DNA from: Datisca glomerata
Lineage: Eukaryota > Streptophyta > Magnoliopsida > Cucurbitales > Datiscaceae
Length of the DNA stretch: 64,000 nt
Direction: 5' to 3'
Assembly: GCA_003255025.1 (NCBI GenBank)
Contig: QANY01008960.1
Coordinates: forward strand, 434,868-498,867
Position numbers and translations under genes: made by a program. Positions 22,136-34,800 of this stretch are shown in pieces (within the stretch, counting starts at the first letter, position 1; every line of letters starts with the position of its first letter). The notes beneath the pieces were generated by a model. The model was not told the origin of the DNA. It ran no database searches and worked only from the letters and a program-made list of their open reading frames with translations.

Positions 22136-23984
22136 TGGAGAAGGTAAACATAGACACCTACCATTTATTGAAAACCCATTGGTGTTAGACCACCACATTC
22201 GGTACACCTTTATGGGAGAAGCATCCACTCTACTTGTCATTATCTCTGCTTCGTTAAATGGTGAACAAGAAGACACGCTGCTGAGAGTCTTGAGAGAGCA
22301 ACAAATGGTCTTAGGCTCGTCAATTTCTGACACAAAGGGAATTCTGAAGTCAGTCGACAACGGATGAAACCTGGATGATCATTATGTCTAGCTGAAGACA
22401 TTAAAGCAGACGTTACTGGGAGGCAACCCGTTTCTATTTCTGTTTTTTCATTTTTTTTAATTATTTTCTTTTATCAATTTTCTTTTTGTTTTTCTTCAGG
22501 TTTTTGTATTTAAAAAAAACTATGGACGAATTTGGCTAATGCACCACTTCCCCCTCAGTTGGAGATAACATGAACTATGTATAGAATGATGAGGATAGCA
22601 GCTCATCATTATTCTGAGAAATCCTCCCTACTTACTCCTTTTACATATTTTCTTTTCATTGAGGTCAATGAAAGTTTTTAGTTTGGGGTGGTGGCTTTAA
22701 TTAAAATTTTATTTTTTTTATTCTCTATTTTAGACAACACTAACACTTATGATGAGATTGATTTTGAATTATTGATAGCTTTGGAAAAATGATAAATTTG
22801 TGTATCGGTGTGTGTCTGAACCAAATATTGATTTGTATTTCACTTGAGAATCCCGATATATTGAGCACCTAGCCTTGAGCGCGTGATTATCTTTTTGCTT
22901 AGAAAAGGTTTATGTGACTTAAGAAATCATTATGATCTCATAAGAACTCCAGAACCAATTTGATTGTTGTTCGAGGTGAAATTCTAAGCTACGCTTCACT
23001 TAGGGCATGATTTAGGCCATCTTTAGACCGTTTGAACTTTTCAAGCCAACATGTGAATAATTATTTTTCTAGTCATCCATGTTGAGCCTAAATAGTCATT
23101 TTTTTTCACCCATGATAATTTCAAAATCTTATAGATAATATTTCCTAGTAACCCTTTTTACTCATATTATTTGGATGTTCTGAAAAAATACTTGAAGCTA
23201 TGACAATCGGGGTGGATGGGAGAAGCTTCGATATAAAAAATAGTGAAAAAATTTGATTTCGTAGCCTCTTGGACTTGAGTGGCTAAGCTCGAAGGGGTGT
23301 CTTAAGACCTAATACCCTAAGACCAACTGGTTTGTGAGCTATTAGTTGAAAGCTCATTAAGGAAAAGAGAAGCTTAAGGAAATCAAATTAAAATAAATGG
23401 TTGAGCATGGTTGATAATTCATGAGGTGGAATGACAAGTTTTGGGTATTACAAGATAAGTTGAGTTACGCTCGCTAATTCCTAGAATGCATATGTGACTA
23501 TGGGTAAAGATTGAGCTGAAATAATATCATTTATCTTACCCTAAACCCTAGTCATACATTACAAGCCTACAAAAATTCTAATGATCCGAAGTATTACGGT
23601 TTGCCTACATCAGTGGAGAGTGACATGAAAAATCGGCCTATAGAGTTCTAATCTATTTATAGATTAGTGGATCCGCTTTTGCGAGATTTGGTTTCATAAA
23701 CTCATTTGAGATAAAGAAGTTGGACGACTTAAGGTAACACACACGCACTCAGGATTTTTCAAGATGTAATGTAAGTTAGTAGTTGTGTTGAAACTCTACA
23801 TGATCACAATTCAGAAGTTTTTCTTGGGTTATTTCTATTTTGAAATCTCTAAGGCATGTTTAGTTAGTCAAAACATTTCATCATTTAATCCGTAGTTTTG
23901 CTTTATTAGTGTTTAATGTTTTCTTGTTTGATTTTTTATTTTAGTTTTACTCGAGGACTAGCAAAAGTTAAGTTTCAGGGTATT
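22136..23984. other. non-coding internal region and polypurine tract of the Athila-like element
   Basis: After the protease a short piece (LLRVLREQQMVLGSSISDTKGI, about 22280-22340) is the start of the usual protease-RT linker, but the RT core is absent. AGTTTGGGGTGGTGG at 22679 resembles the purine-rich tract that often follows the coding region in such elements. The final tract before the 3' LTR is AGTTTCAGGG at about 23970-23980. Confidence 0.7.
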
Positions 23985-25235
23985 TATTGAGTGTATTTCA
24001 CACTCATATTTTAGATAATCTTAACTTTAATTTTCTTGGTTCTCTGAGTTTTATCTTTTGATTTATGTTTGTTTTTGTTTTTTTTCTTGTAGATTAGTTA
24101 TTCAAATATATTTGGGTTGATTTTGAAAGATTTGGAAGGAAAAAATGTGGATAAAACGAGAAAAATATGGATTTGGGCAGAATGGCCAGCATTGCGGCGC
24201 TGGCTTCCACCGTCGCGACTCTGGCATCAACCACATGAAGTAGTAAGCCAGCACCATGCCGCTGGTGTGTGATAGATTGGCCAATGTCATCGTCATGATG
24301 CCGGCACGATTTTGGATTTTTTATGCGATTTCTTCGCTCAAATCCAATCCTTGACGAACCCTAGTGTATAAATATAATATCTTAGGATTCTTGGAGGATT
24401 TTTGGACATGGGAGACAGAGCAGAAATCTTTTTGGAGAGGAAACGAAGATGGATCTAATCAGGAGACGGATCTTAACTTCAATTCATTTACAAATCTAGT
24501 TTTTTCTTTTCTTTCCTCTATGTTCATGAATATTATTAGGATTTTTTTCCTATTCTAGTATGTTCTAAATTTCTTATCTAGGGCTAGATGTAGCCAGGCC
24601 ATGATTGTTCCTAAACTCTGATTTTTAATTCAATCGATGTTTATTCAGTATTATTGAGTGTTATAATCCGTTCTTAACGCTTGTAATCGTCTGGCCAACT
24701 ATTGCATTATTTAGATTTAATTATGAGACTAAGAAGTGATGATTAAATTTGATCTTTGTTTATAACACCATTAGAATTTCATAAGTTAGAGATAATTATA
24801 GATCTAGTGTAGTAATTAGAGTTTCAATTTATTTAATCTTAACAGAGATGTGTGATTAGTATTTTTGATTCATGGTTATCGATGCTTGAGAAATATTGAT
24901 AAGTACTTTAGAGAAATTCGTTGTCAATAATTTGATAAACATTGATTGATTGGGTTTTAGAATTTTGAGTATGTTTGGTTTAGTGAAATCAGAATTCTTA
25001 GATCTTTTATCTATTTAAATTTGAATTATTTATCTTTATCAAATCTTTATCGCTTTTAGTTTAATTAGAATTTTAGTTTAATTAACTCCCAATTCTTCAA
25101 TATTCTCAATTAGAATTAAGGTCTTATTAATTTCAATAATCAATATCAATCAATCCAATGGACAATACTATATTTTTATAAAAATTTATTACTTGACGAC
25201 AATAGTGTACACTTACACTATGGAAAATTGTTACA
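23985..25235 (+). repeat. 3' LTR of Athila-like element
   Basis: Aligns along its length with 18620-19814 and ends ATTGTTACA next to the TTACG duplication. It carries a segment of about 60 bp (about 24741-24800) missing from the 5' copy, and lacks a short piece present there. TATAAATA is conserved at about 24366. The many substitutions and indels imply an old insertion. Confidence 0.92.
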
Positions 25236-25240
25236 TTACG

Positions 25241-26330
25241 GGATGACCCCGAGACGGGCCTTTTGAGATAGGGGTCAGAAGAGATGAAAAAAATCTCAAA
25301 ATTTAGTATTGGGGCCGATTTGGTTTCACCAGGACTAGAACGAGATTTGACGGGATTTCACGATCGGGGTATTTTATGACACTTTTGTGAGGCTTTGGTC
25401 TTAAAGAAAAGAAAATATCAAAATTAAATAGGAAGAATTGAAACAAATAATGATATTTTTATGGGGAGCTAGGAAAGTAAAAGTTATTTTAAAAAATGTG
25501 TAGATGTGTTGTAAGATAGGTAAATATATTAGGAAATTTATTCGGTAAAGTAAACTTTTGAGGAAAAGTGGTAGGGAAAGTAATGTGAGATTATTATTTA
25601 ACCATATTAAATAACTTTACCATGCCAAATGAAAATACTTGAAACAAACATGAGAAAATGTTTGAAAATATGTTTATCACGTACTTTACCATGATGATAA
25701 CCCCAACCAAATGCACTTTCAATTTTTCTATTTTTCATAATAGTTGAGCGTGTAAATGACTTAATTTGTACAATTTTTCATTAACCCAAACAATTTAATA
25801 GCAACATAAATTTGAAGTCTTTTCATTGATAATAATACACAAACCGTTTGCCCCTTATTAATTAACATATAAAAATTAAAATTAAAATATAAAAAGTCTG
25901 AATGTTGGAATATAAAAGACTACAGTTATAAGTCATTCAATGCTATTTAACATTTTTTATAATGATTTTTTTATTTGATACTATTATCTATTACATTAAT
26001 TGTATATTTGATTACGGAGTTGTATGTCATCATTGTAGATATGTTTCTTATAATTAGTTAGTTTAAAACTTCAACTTATTATATATATATATATATATAT
26101 ATTTGTGTGTCAGTGTCAAAGAGTTATATATCTATATTTGTGTATATATTGTAAAAGAGTCTTAAATATAATTAAAATATTGATAAATGATTTCAATTCT
26201 TAAAAATATGACTAATATAAATTTGTGATATCAATTAATATGTGTTTTTCTTACATTAAATGTTTAACTTGTCTATTTTTTCATAAATGTAATTTTTAAT
26301 AGCATTAAATGTTAAAAGTTGTGACCCTTG
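25241..26330. other. AT-rich spacer
   Basis: No gene is recognised. It contains a (TA)n microsatellite at about 26080-26101. The piece 25241-25380 continues the pre-insertion site and holds a GGGACGGG-like degenerate repeat. Confidence 0.4.
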
Positions 26331-27905
26331 ACATAAGTAGAGGGAGAGAAATTGACACTTGTCGCAAATATGAAGATACATATATCTAACTATATATATA
26401 TAAGATTCTAGTTGTAGGCATTTCTAGTACATTCTAGAAAATCCTAGTAAACCTACAACCACGTGTAGATATCTATTTTATCTGGTCCAATAATTTAAAT
26501 ATACAAATTTTTTTATTAGTCTATTTATAGCCTAAGATAATGTGTGAGTTTTGAAAAATAAAAAAAACCAATGTTTAAAATAAATAAACAGACTAAAGAC
26601 TAAAAATATAAGAAAAAAGTTCAAGAAATAAAAAATAAAAAGCAAGCACAAGGACTAAAAGAAAAAAAAGTAAAACTCTAATTTTGCCAATAAATAGGGA
26701 GGGGTTTTCACTTGAGAGTAGGGTTTTGGAGGTCTTTTAAGAGAGAGTTTGTGTAAGAAATATGAGAGATTTTCTAAGAGGAAAAGAAATAGAGTTTTCA
26801 TTTATATTCATCTTATCTCATTCTTTTTTTAATGTAGTTTAAATTTGTTGCACATATACTAATAAGATATATTGTTCATTGTTCTTCATCATTTCTCCTT
26901 CATATACATGTAGTTTATATACTTTGTTTCATTTTCCATAAATAAAAAATAGAAGTGTTTGTTCATTTTTCTTCATTTTTTTACCTTTAATCTTGAGTTA
27001 TGATTTTTCATCAAACTTGATAATGAGATATCTTTGTCCCCCTCCCCCTTTTTTTATCTTTTTTTAATTTATTTTATTTTTTATATTTTTAATTTATTTT
27101 ATTAATATATATTAGTATTTGTTTTAAATTTATATTTTTATGCATCTTATTTACATGTTTCGCATTCTATTAATTTTTTTTATTCTATACATGCTCATCA
27201 AATTTATCATATATTTTAACTTTTCTTTTGCCCATTTTTTCTTTATAATTGTTGTTCTTCTTATTTCTTATTTATTTATGTATCACTGTCATATTGCCAT
27301 GCTTATGATGTGATTCTTATCTCATTCTCCTATCATCTAGAGTTAATGTTCATAAATGTGTGGATTACAACCTTAACAAGTAGATTTAAATTTTGTTAAT
27401 TTCATTATTAGTTTTTCATTAAAAAATCCGATGACGGATTTTGAGACTTTCGGGATACCAAACTTCTCGAACTACTGAGGTGAGAAGTTATTTTTGAGAT
27501 ACCGAGAATAACTTTAATAATGCTCTAATTGTAAAAAAAATATAAACCAAAAAAATAATTTTTCAATGGTCTTTGTATCACCCATTAAATGTCATTTATT
27601 TTATTCATTTTATGTTGTAAAATGTATCAAATGGGACATTCAAAAATAAATTTCTTTAATCTTATTTTAAAATATAATTTGGATAATATTTGATTAAATT
27701 TGATAACCATTTTAACAATGGGTGTTGTGGGGTGCTAATACCTTCCACACACACAAATGATTCCCGAACTAACTTTGAGTTTTGTTAGACCAAAACTTTT
27801 ATTTTAAAATTCGGTGATTATTCACATCCTAAAATGATTGGTTATGACTCTGAATTTCTTTTCTCCATAAATGATTTTTCAATCGTCGCTCGCGTTGCAG
27901 GCACG
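26331..27905 (+). repeat. probable LTR/leader of an Ogre/Tat-like element
   Basis: Directly upstream of the primer-binding site at 27917 lies a long non-coding block with a CCAATAAATAGGG TATA-like site at about 26688-26700 and pyrimidine-rich DNA after it, as expected of a large Ogre/Tat LTR. No second copy is recognisable downstream, so the left limit is a guess and the element appears truncated. Confidence 0.4.
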
Positions 27906-27916
27906 TTGCGACAACT

Positions 27917-27934
27917 TGGCAACTCCACTGGGGA
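27917..27934 (+). other. primer-binding site (tRNA-Arg type)
   Basis: TGGCAACTCCACTGGGGA closely resembles the TGGCGACTC(C/T)GCTGGGGA priming sites used by Ogre/Tat-lineage Ty3 elements. Gag of the same lineage follows about 1 kb downstream. Confidence 0.75.
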
Positions 27935-28469
27935 CGCAATCGGTCTAACCATTTTTAGATCGATAGAGAGTGAAGCCAAAATTTTAACATATGCAATCCT
28001 TTTGTGTGGTTCTTTGTTTGTTTATTTGATTCATCATTTTTCTTATTCATGCTTGTAGTTATGTATAGTTTATTTTTACGATGTATATTTCTTTACATAA
28101 TTTTTAATTCACACACATACATTAGCCCCATACTCAGGCTTTCCTTTTAGGATTAGAGAGAATGAGTAGTGGAATGCTTTCGTGGAATTGAGATTTCCGT
28201 GCAGGCTCATGAAAGTTCTCACTCAGGTCGACCCTTTCAGAATACTGTTTGAGTCTTCTGTTACTCCATTTGGATAAAATGTGAAAAGCCTAAGAGCATT
28301 TTAAGAGTTTTAGACACTAACTACACATATCTAGACAACCTTAAGGCCTCCCATAATGAGCAATCAAAACCAAATCTTAGGCTCTCCCAATTGTGTTAGG
28401 TAGGTCATATTGAACATTTATGTGGTACATGATATTTGCCATAATTTGTTTTCAATTTTTTTTAATCGA

Positions 28470-28830
28470 GTTATCATCATCATCATCATTATCACCATCA
28501 TAAATGTATCGTTTTCATCGTTGATTACTATTATTATTATTTTAGCATACAAGTACAATAAATTTTTTGGGACAAATCTTATTTCCCTCCATCTTTTAGA
28601 ATTGTCATTAACTCCATCCATCAACATTTTTTTTATAAACTCATGATTTGTATATAATTCTTCATTTCATGCATAATAATTTCATTATTTCTTTTGTGCA
28701 TTATAAGTTTAACTTTAGTACATGCATCATAGGTTCATCATTTACTTCATTATTTTATAGGATTTCATGCATTGAAATTTCTTTCATTCCTTCATGCATT
28801 ATATTTTCTTTCTTTCCCTCATGCATATGC
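28470..28830. repeat. simple repeats (ATC)n and CATGCA-rich DNA
   Basis: A short (ATC)n run at about 28471-28500 is followed by TTCATTnnTTTCATGCATT-like motifs repeated through about 28660-28830. Confidence 0.6.
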
Positions 28831-28949
28831 TAATGTAGTTTTCTTTTTTTTTTCATTTAAAAAAATGAATAAAAATGAAAGAGAACAAAAAACATATTAG
28901 CTGTGCCTCCATTATCCTTAAAGAGCATAATCTCAAACTAGAATCATGG

Positions 28950-30640
28950 ATGAATAAGAAAAAGCTATCACAAGAGATAATGAAATAAGAAATTTGAGAG
29001 CTGAAAGAACAAATGGCCAGAGTCCTGGAACTTCTCGCCACCAACAAAGGAAAAACATATCTTGAAAATCCGTAAAAGGGCTCCATCACCACGAGATCAA
29101 CGTCGATACTCCACTTTACCTCATGGATTCACTCCATTCTACCGATGTCATCAGATAGACCAATTCTATGCTCCATCAATACCAATAAATGTGCAGCACT
29201 ACATATTTCCAAGTCCCCAAGAATTGATGCATTCAAGAAAATTTGGGTACGACATCCCAACAATCATACCTGACCACAATCAAGTTTTCACCTCACAAAG
29301 AGAACATGATAATGAGCGAATCATCATACCTGATCTTGATGACCCAAAAGCACAGAAGCTCATTATCAAACTAAGTGAAATTCCAATGATGAGTGATAAG
29401 TTAGATTTTCTAGAAGAGAGGTTGCGTGCTATTGAAGGAACATATGCATACAAGATCATTGATGCCACCCAATTATGTACGATCCTAGATATAACCATCC
29501 CTCACAAATTCAAACTTCATGATTTTGAGAGGTATGATGACAGTACATGCCTGAGGAGTCACCTTATTGTGTATTATAGAAAAATGACTACAAGCAAGCA
29601 TGATGATAAGTTGTTGATCCATTTTTTTCTCAAGACAATTTGATTGTGGGATGCATCTCGCTGTCACATCCAGTTGGATGGTCAACACATTTAGAGATGT
29701 AAAGACTAAGCTGGCACTTTTCTGAGATAATACAAGTACAATATGGACATGGTTTCTAATTATTTTGATCTGTAAAGGTTGAAAAAAAGCATACTGAAAA
29801 GCTTTAAGGAATATGCTCAAAGGTGGAGGGAATTAGCTGCTTAAGTATAACTCGCCTTGGCAAACAATAGCTGAAATGTTCATCAAGACCTTGAGGTCTT
29901 CATGATAGAATGATTGAAAATGCTCCAAGCGACTTTGGGTACCCATCTCAACCTGTGAACCCAGAATTGTGCCTTTCAAAGTACATTGAATGACCTAAAT
30001 CAGTGACATCATATGTGGCGAATACCCCCTAAGTGCCATGCAATTATCATTCCCAACAATCAACATTTCAAAATAACCCAAGATCTTATCTGAGACCACC
30101 AACTTACCAACAAAATGTTGGTCGAAGTGACCAGCCTCATAGGGGAAATTGGAATAACCAAGAGTTTGTCCAATTTGACCAATTCTGATGCCCTATACGG
30201 AATTATCACCACAATTAATATAGAATAATCAGTTGGTGTCGGTCCTTTACGAGCCTCTTCAGCCACCATATCTTAAGATGGTGCAATCCAACTACTCGAT
30301 GTGATTATCAAATAGGGGAAATGGGACATTCAACTAAAAATTGCACAATGCTGGAAGCTAGAGTTCAGATGTTAATCAAAGTCAGTTGGCTAAACTTCAA
30401 GAAAGCTGATGACAACTAATAACTAGCCCGAACTCTCCACCAAAGCATGGGAATGCCATGGCAAATTTCGTGGAATGTATCTCTTCATGTGAAAATGGAA
30501 CAACTTGATGCCGTGAATATTTTAACGGTTGCAATATATCGATGTTTTCACATATCATTGTCTTGACTACAAGTTGAATAATTGAGGTATCACCGAATTG
30601 CCATTGCTTCTTAGGGACTTTCAAGAGTGACGAGCTAATG
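28950..30640 (+). pseudogene. Ogre/Tat-like gag, decayed
   Basis: The longest open piece is about 29062-29643. It includes a DFLEERLRAIEGTYAYKIID segment and, after it, IPHKFKLHDFERYDD, CLRSHLIVYYRKMTTSKHDD and KLLIHFFLKTI, the usual N-terminal capsid order. Beyond the stop at 29641, shifted frames continue with FKEYAQRWRELAA (about 29805-29840), and near 30270-30420 with text resembling the C-terminal gag region (GHSTKNCTMLEARVQMLIK, WLNFKKADDN). An upstream part (MARVLELLATNKGKTYLENP, about 29012-29073) is out of frame with it. Protease and RT are not recognised downstream. Confidence 0.8.
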
Positions 30641-30649
30641 TCAAATTCC

Positions 30650-32800
30650 TTAAAGTTCTACCCAATATCTGAGAAACTTTTGTCATACATCTTCTTATTA
30701 TGTTTCGTCTATTTTTAGTCGTCTCCTACTTTCAATTCTAGTTTTTATCCTATTTGCGTTTCTACTCATTTCAAAGTTAATAAATGCATTTCCAAGTTCT
30801 TCATTCATTGACGTCATACTCTTGCATCACTCTCATTTCTTTTCTTTCACCCAATAAATCAACCCAGATTAGGAATGATGATTTTAAGAATAAACGCATA
30901 AGGAATATCAAATATAGCATTGACGATCTTATTTTCAGTGAAGAAACAAATAAAAATGAAAATAGTCTTCTTTCTGGTGAATAAAAGCATTGCAAAAGGT
31001 GTTATCCTTATTGGAGGTCATGTTCTTGTTGAATTTACTTCTGACTGAAAATGATGGAGATGCATTCTTTCTGCAATCCCAAACACTTTTATCCATTGCA
31101 AGCCCAATTGAGCTTAAAAAATCTTCATTTCATGGCACCCAGTCAATGATCACCCCCTACATTGGGGAAATTAATATTTTTGTCCATATATATGTCTCAA
31201 AAGGTGAAATTTTCTCAAACTAGGGCAAAAGAAAGGACAAAGACAAAAATTCTAAATTCATTTTCCCATACGAGGGTAATTTGCTGTAAAAAGTTCATGT
31301 ACAACTATCTAATTTTAGTTTCTCATGATAAAATGTCAAAACTCACATTGGGGCAGTCTTTATTTGGTAAAATTCTCAATGGACCATTGGTTTAGACATA
31401 TCATTTTTAGATGAGTTTTGAGCCTTTGATATCCTTTCTTTTGGCAGCCTAAAAAACCTAGCCTACATTACAATCCAAATGAAAGTCCTCTCCGAACCAA
31501 GAAGATCTATCTATAATAAGAGTATGTCTTTAAATAAGTTAATACCTCAATATATATCTGTCGTGAGCCAGACATCACCTCTCAAAAGAAAAAAGAAGAA
31601 GAAAACAAGGAAAAGGAAAATAAGGAAATGATGATCACTATGAGTGAGGTAAGAAGTATGTGAAATGCTTTAATTCTCAAAAGAGTCGTTCCGAAACTGA
31701 AAAAATATTATTCTACAATTTGTTTTCTCATAACCTCTTCAAATCCTCATTTATCACCTTTTTTGTCAATAAAAAGTCTTTATCACAATATTCACTCTAT
31801 CATTCTTACTTTCTCCACTTCTTTCCTCCAAAATCTAGAGCATGTAGATTACATTACAAATTACTCTTAAAATTACTTAAGAGCATGACTTTTGACACAA
31901 AAAGGAATTTGGGGGCATGGTGAAAACCTGAAAAGACATCATGAAAAAAAAAGAGTTACAGGTCATGGTGAAAACTTGGAAGGGCGTCATTGGTCAAAGA
32001 AAAGAGAATGGACAAATGTCAAACCTATACATATATAAGAGATTTTGAAGCTATATGAAAGGACGCCATAACCAAGAGGGTAGCATTGAAGTTACAAAGT
32101 AGTATATTCATAGCGAAAGCTCAACAGAACACTATTGGATGTTTCACAAAATTAGGAGTGAAGAGAAGAAGAAAAATAAGAAAAATCATTTGTTTGTCTC
32201 CACCATCGACAGAAGCTAAATACTAGGGCATGATCCAGTATAAAGGAGCACACTGTTTGCTTTATCATATGCTTGATATCTCATTGTCTATGATCCTAGT
32301 CCATGTTTTGAAGGATGATGGAGATGACCACAATGACCCATTTTCCAAAAATAAAAATAAAAAAATCATCATAAAATTTTCTTAAAATGTTTTCAATCAT
32401 GCATGGCTGTCATGATCATCTCACTTGCATTATAAGTCAAGAATTTCATTGCATAAACATGCATCATACTAGTTATTTTATTTATATCAAATCATCAAGA
32501 ACATCCATTTAAAATCTATGACCACATTGGTCAATTTTTAAAAAATCATCAAATAATCTTCTTACAAATGTTCACAATCATGCATAGCATGCATTCAAAA
32601 TCAAAACTTCGCATTATATTCAAGAATTACAATGCATAGACATGTATCACATTGCTTTTTTTTTATACAATTCAAGTACATGAATCATCTCACGATATTC
32701 TTTTGAAATCTAAACATGACTTTTCAACATTTAGAGTCTACATTAGTCAAGCTCTAGCTACCATATGAAGCTTGTATAGAAATCATATCAAATATCATTT
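30650..32800. other. degenerate retroelement-like DNA
   Basis: Only scattered short frames are present. At 31915-31990 a segment with CATGGTGAAAACnTG(A/G)AA is imperfectly duplicated (period about 48). This is probably more of the Ogre/Tat-like element, but no domain can be named. Confidence 0.35.
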
Positions 32801-32809
32801 AATTTTTTA

Positions 32810-33135
32810 TTAAATCAAACCTGACTCTGTCACAGTCGAAGTCCGGTGTCAGGGCCTGGTTCGTTTCAATTAATATTGTTAAATCGAACCTAAATTGAGT
32901 TGAGGTTGAAGCCTGCATCTATCCCTGTCCGCTTCTTTTCAAATTTCTTTGGTTAAATCAAACCTGACTTTGTCGACGTCGAAGCTCGATGTCAGTGCCT
33001 GGTCTATTTCAATTAATATGGTTAAATCGAATTTGCATCGAGTTAAGGTCGAAACCCAGTGTTTGTGCCTGATCCATTTCAATTAATTCGGTTAAATTGA
33101 ACTCGAATTGAGTCGAGTTTGAAGCCTATTCCAGG
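32810..33135. repeat. 69/70-bp repeat with alternating A and B units
   Basis: Units start with TTAAAT(C/T)(A/G)AAC at 32810, 32879, 32953, 33022 and 33092 (lengths 69, 74, 69, 70 and a partial one). Units 1 and 3 share ACCTGACT(C/T)TGTC. Units 2, 4 and 5 share a (T/C)GAG(T/C)(T/C)... form. Most units end (C/T)ATTTCAATTAAT. This is a dimeric repeat of about 140 bp. Confidence 0.8.
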
Positions 33136-33594
33136 TTCGTATTACAATGTAATATGTGTTATTCTCATCATTTTTAATTGTCTATAAGCATGTTATGTTC
33201 ATATATATGTTTGTGTAAATTGACTTATATAATGATGTAACTCTGATATTATAATTGTATCATGTATTTATATTTATTAGCTGTAAAACTAATTTCCAAT
33301 AATGATTATATTTCGTTAACACTTTGGTAATTGTTTATAGTTTAGTTATTAATTTGATTATTATGAGATAAATATTTGGGTATGACTGATTTTACTTTAG
33401 TATGTTATCTTGTTTGATTCTGTTACATGTATCAATATACATTATATGATTAATTATTATCATACGTTGGATTCTGCAAGTTATGAAGTTAATTCAGTCA
33501 ATTCAGTCAAGTGGTAATTAAGCAAGATATGAACCTAAGCAGACCCTTAGTTAACAAGAAATTAGGATTGTTCACATTTTTTTTCTGTTATACG

Positions 33595-33800
33595 AATGGG
33601 GTGTCATCTGTTCATGCTTTCGTCACACATAGGGTGTCATCTGTTCATGTCTTGGTCATACATTGGGTGTCATCTGTAAATTTTTTCCGTCACTCATGAG
33701 GTGCCTTCTGTTCACGTTTTTCATCATATATGAGTGCCATATTTTCTGTCACTCAATGTGTGTCATATGTTTCGTTGTTCAATGTGTGCCATCTGTATCG
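33595..33800. repeat. about 33-bp minisatellite GGGTGTCATCTGTTCATG
   Basis: About seven diverging units begin at about 33598, 33630, 33663, 33698, 33731, 33762 and 33781, with a core GTGTCATCTGTTC followed by CGTCA(C/T)NCAT. A plus-strand frame at 33511-33699 (HRVSSVHVLVIHWVSSV) is only the repeat in translation. Confidence 0.75.
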
Positions 33801-34640
33801 TCACCCAATTCATCATGATGTGTTTCAGTTAATAAGTTATGAATAAGTTTGTTATATGAATTTGTTTGAGACACGTGTTATCTACGTGCTATGTTATATG
33901 TCATGATCAAGTACGTTACTTTATTTCATTTATGATGTGTGTCAAGTTCAGTTATGTTATGTTATGATTGCATTTATAACATGTCGATGAATGTTATTAT
34001 GTGAGTTTGCTTACTAAGTAACTTAAAATACCCATTCCCCCACAGTTGTTTATGAAACAGGTGGTGATGGCGAGTAGCATGAGTGAGAGACTTCCATAAA
34101 CAGTTGAATTAGAGGAATTTATGTTTTTAATTTATGAATTGATTGAAAACTTGGGAAAACATTTTCTGTTTAATTCAGTAGTTTATTTTACGTTATGTTT
34201 TTCTACGAATTATGATTAGTGAAAGCTTCATGAATTATGGATTTCAAGTTTTGACTTTATTTCAGTTTTTTTGGGTTTTATTAATTATGCGTTTAAGACA
34301 CTTTATCGCTTCCGCTATTTAATGGTTAAGATTGTGATCATGGTAAGTTAATACTTATACTATTTAAGGTCAAGATTTTTCTATCATGGGTAAATCAAGA
34401 ATTTCAATTTGGAATTTTTCTCAAAATTAGGGTTTGTTTTGAATTGGGGATTTTAAAATTGTGAAATTACACATATGTTAAACCCTCGGGGATCGGGGTG
34501 TTAAAGTAGCCCATAAGGGATACTAAATGATGCGTCAGACCTATGATAAAAAAATGATTTTAGCCTCAAATTCGTTCTAATTCTTTGTAACTTAATGATC
34601 CAGCCTCCATTCTTTTTACAGCTATGTTGTCTTATATTAT
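33801..34640. other. AT-rich spacer, possible old LTR
   Basis: No gene is found. The end segment AACCCTCGGGGATCGGGGTGTTAA near 34480-34506 resembles termini of some LTR elements, but no partner was found. Confidence 0.3.
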
Positions 34641-34647
34641 ACTTCAA

Positions 34648-34800
34648 CTTTATAGATAGTTTTGAACCTTCCATATAATCAGAAGAAGAATAAGAAGAAT
34701 AATGAGAAGAAGGAGGAGGAGGAGGAGGAGGAGGATGAGGATCTTCACCTTTATAGATAGTTTTTAACCTTCCATATCATCAGAAGAAGGAGGAGGAGGA
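34648..34800. repeat. 101-bp direct duplication at the edge of the purine tract
   Basis: CTTTATAGATAGTTTTGAACC...CATATAATCAGAAGAAG at about 34648-34690 recurs at 34749-34790 with few changes, each copy running into GA-rich DNA. This suggests slippage or unequal exchange at the left edge of the tract. Confidence 0.85.

Larger units (their letters stand above)
18620..25235 (+). mobile_element. non-autonomous Athila-like Ty3 LTR retrotransposon, complete with TSD
   Basis: A 6616-bp element is bounded by direct LTRs (18620-19814 and about 23985-25235). It is flanked by the 5-bp duplication TTACG at 18615-18619 and 25236-25240. The primer-binding site is 19821-19838. Internal order is gag with zinc knuckle, linker, aspartic protease, then non-coding DNA to a polypurine tract (AAGTTTCAGGG) just before the 3' LTR. 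Reverse transcriptase, RNase H and integrase are missing, although about 1.85 kb remains after the protease. The gag and protease wording matches Athila-type elements. Stops and frameshifts make gag non-functional. Confidence 0.93.
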
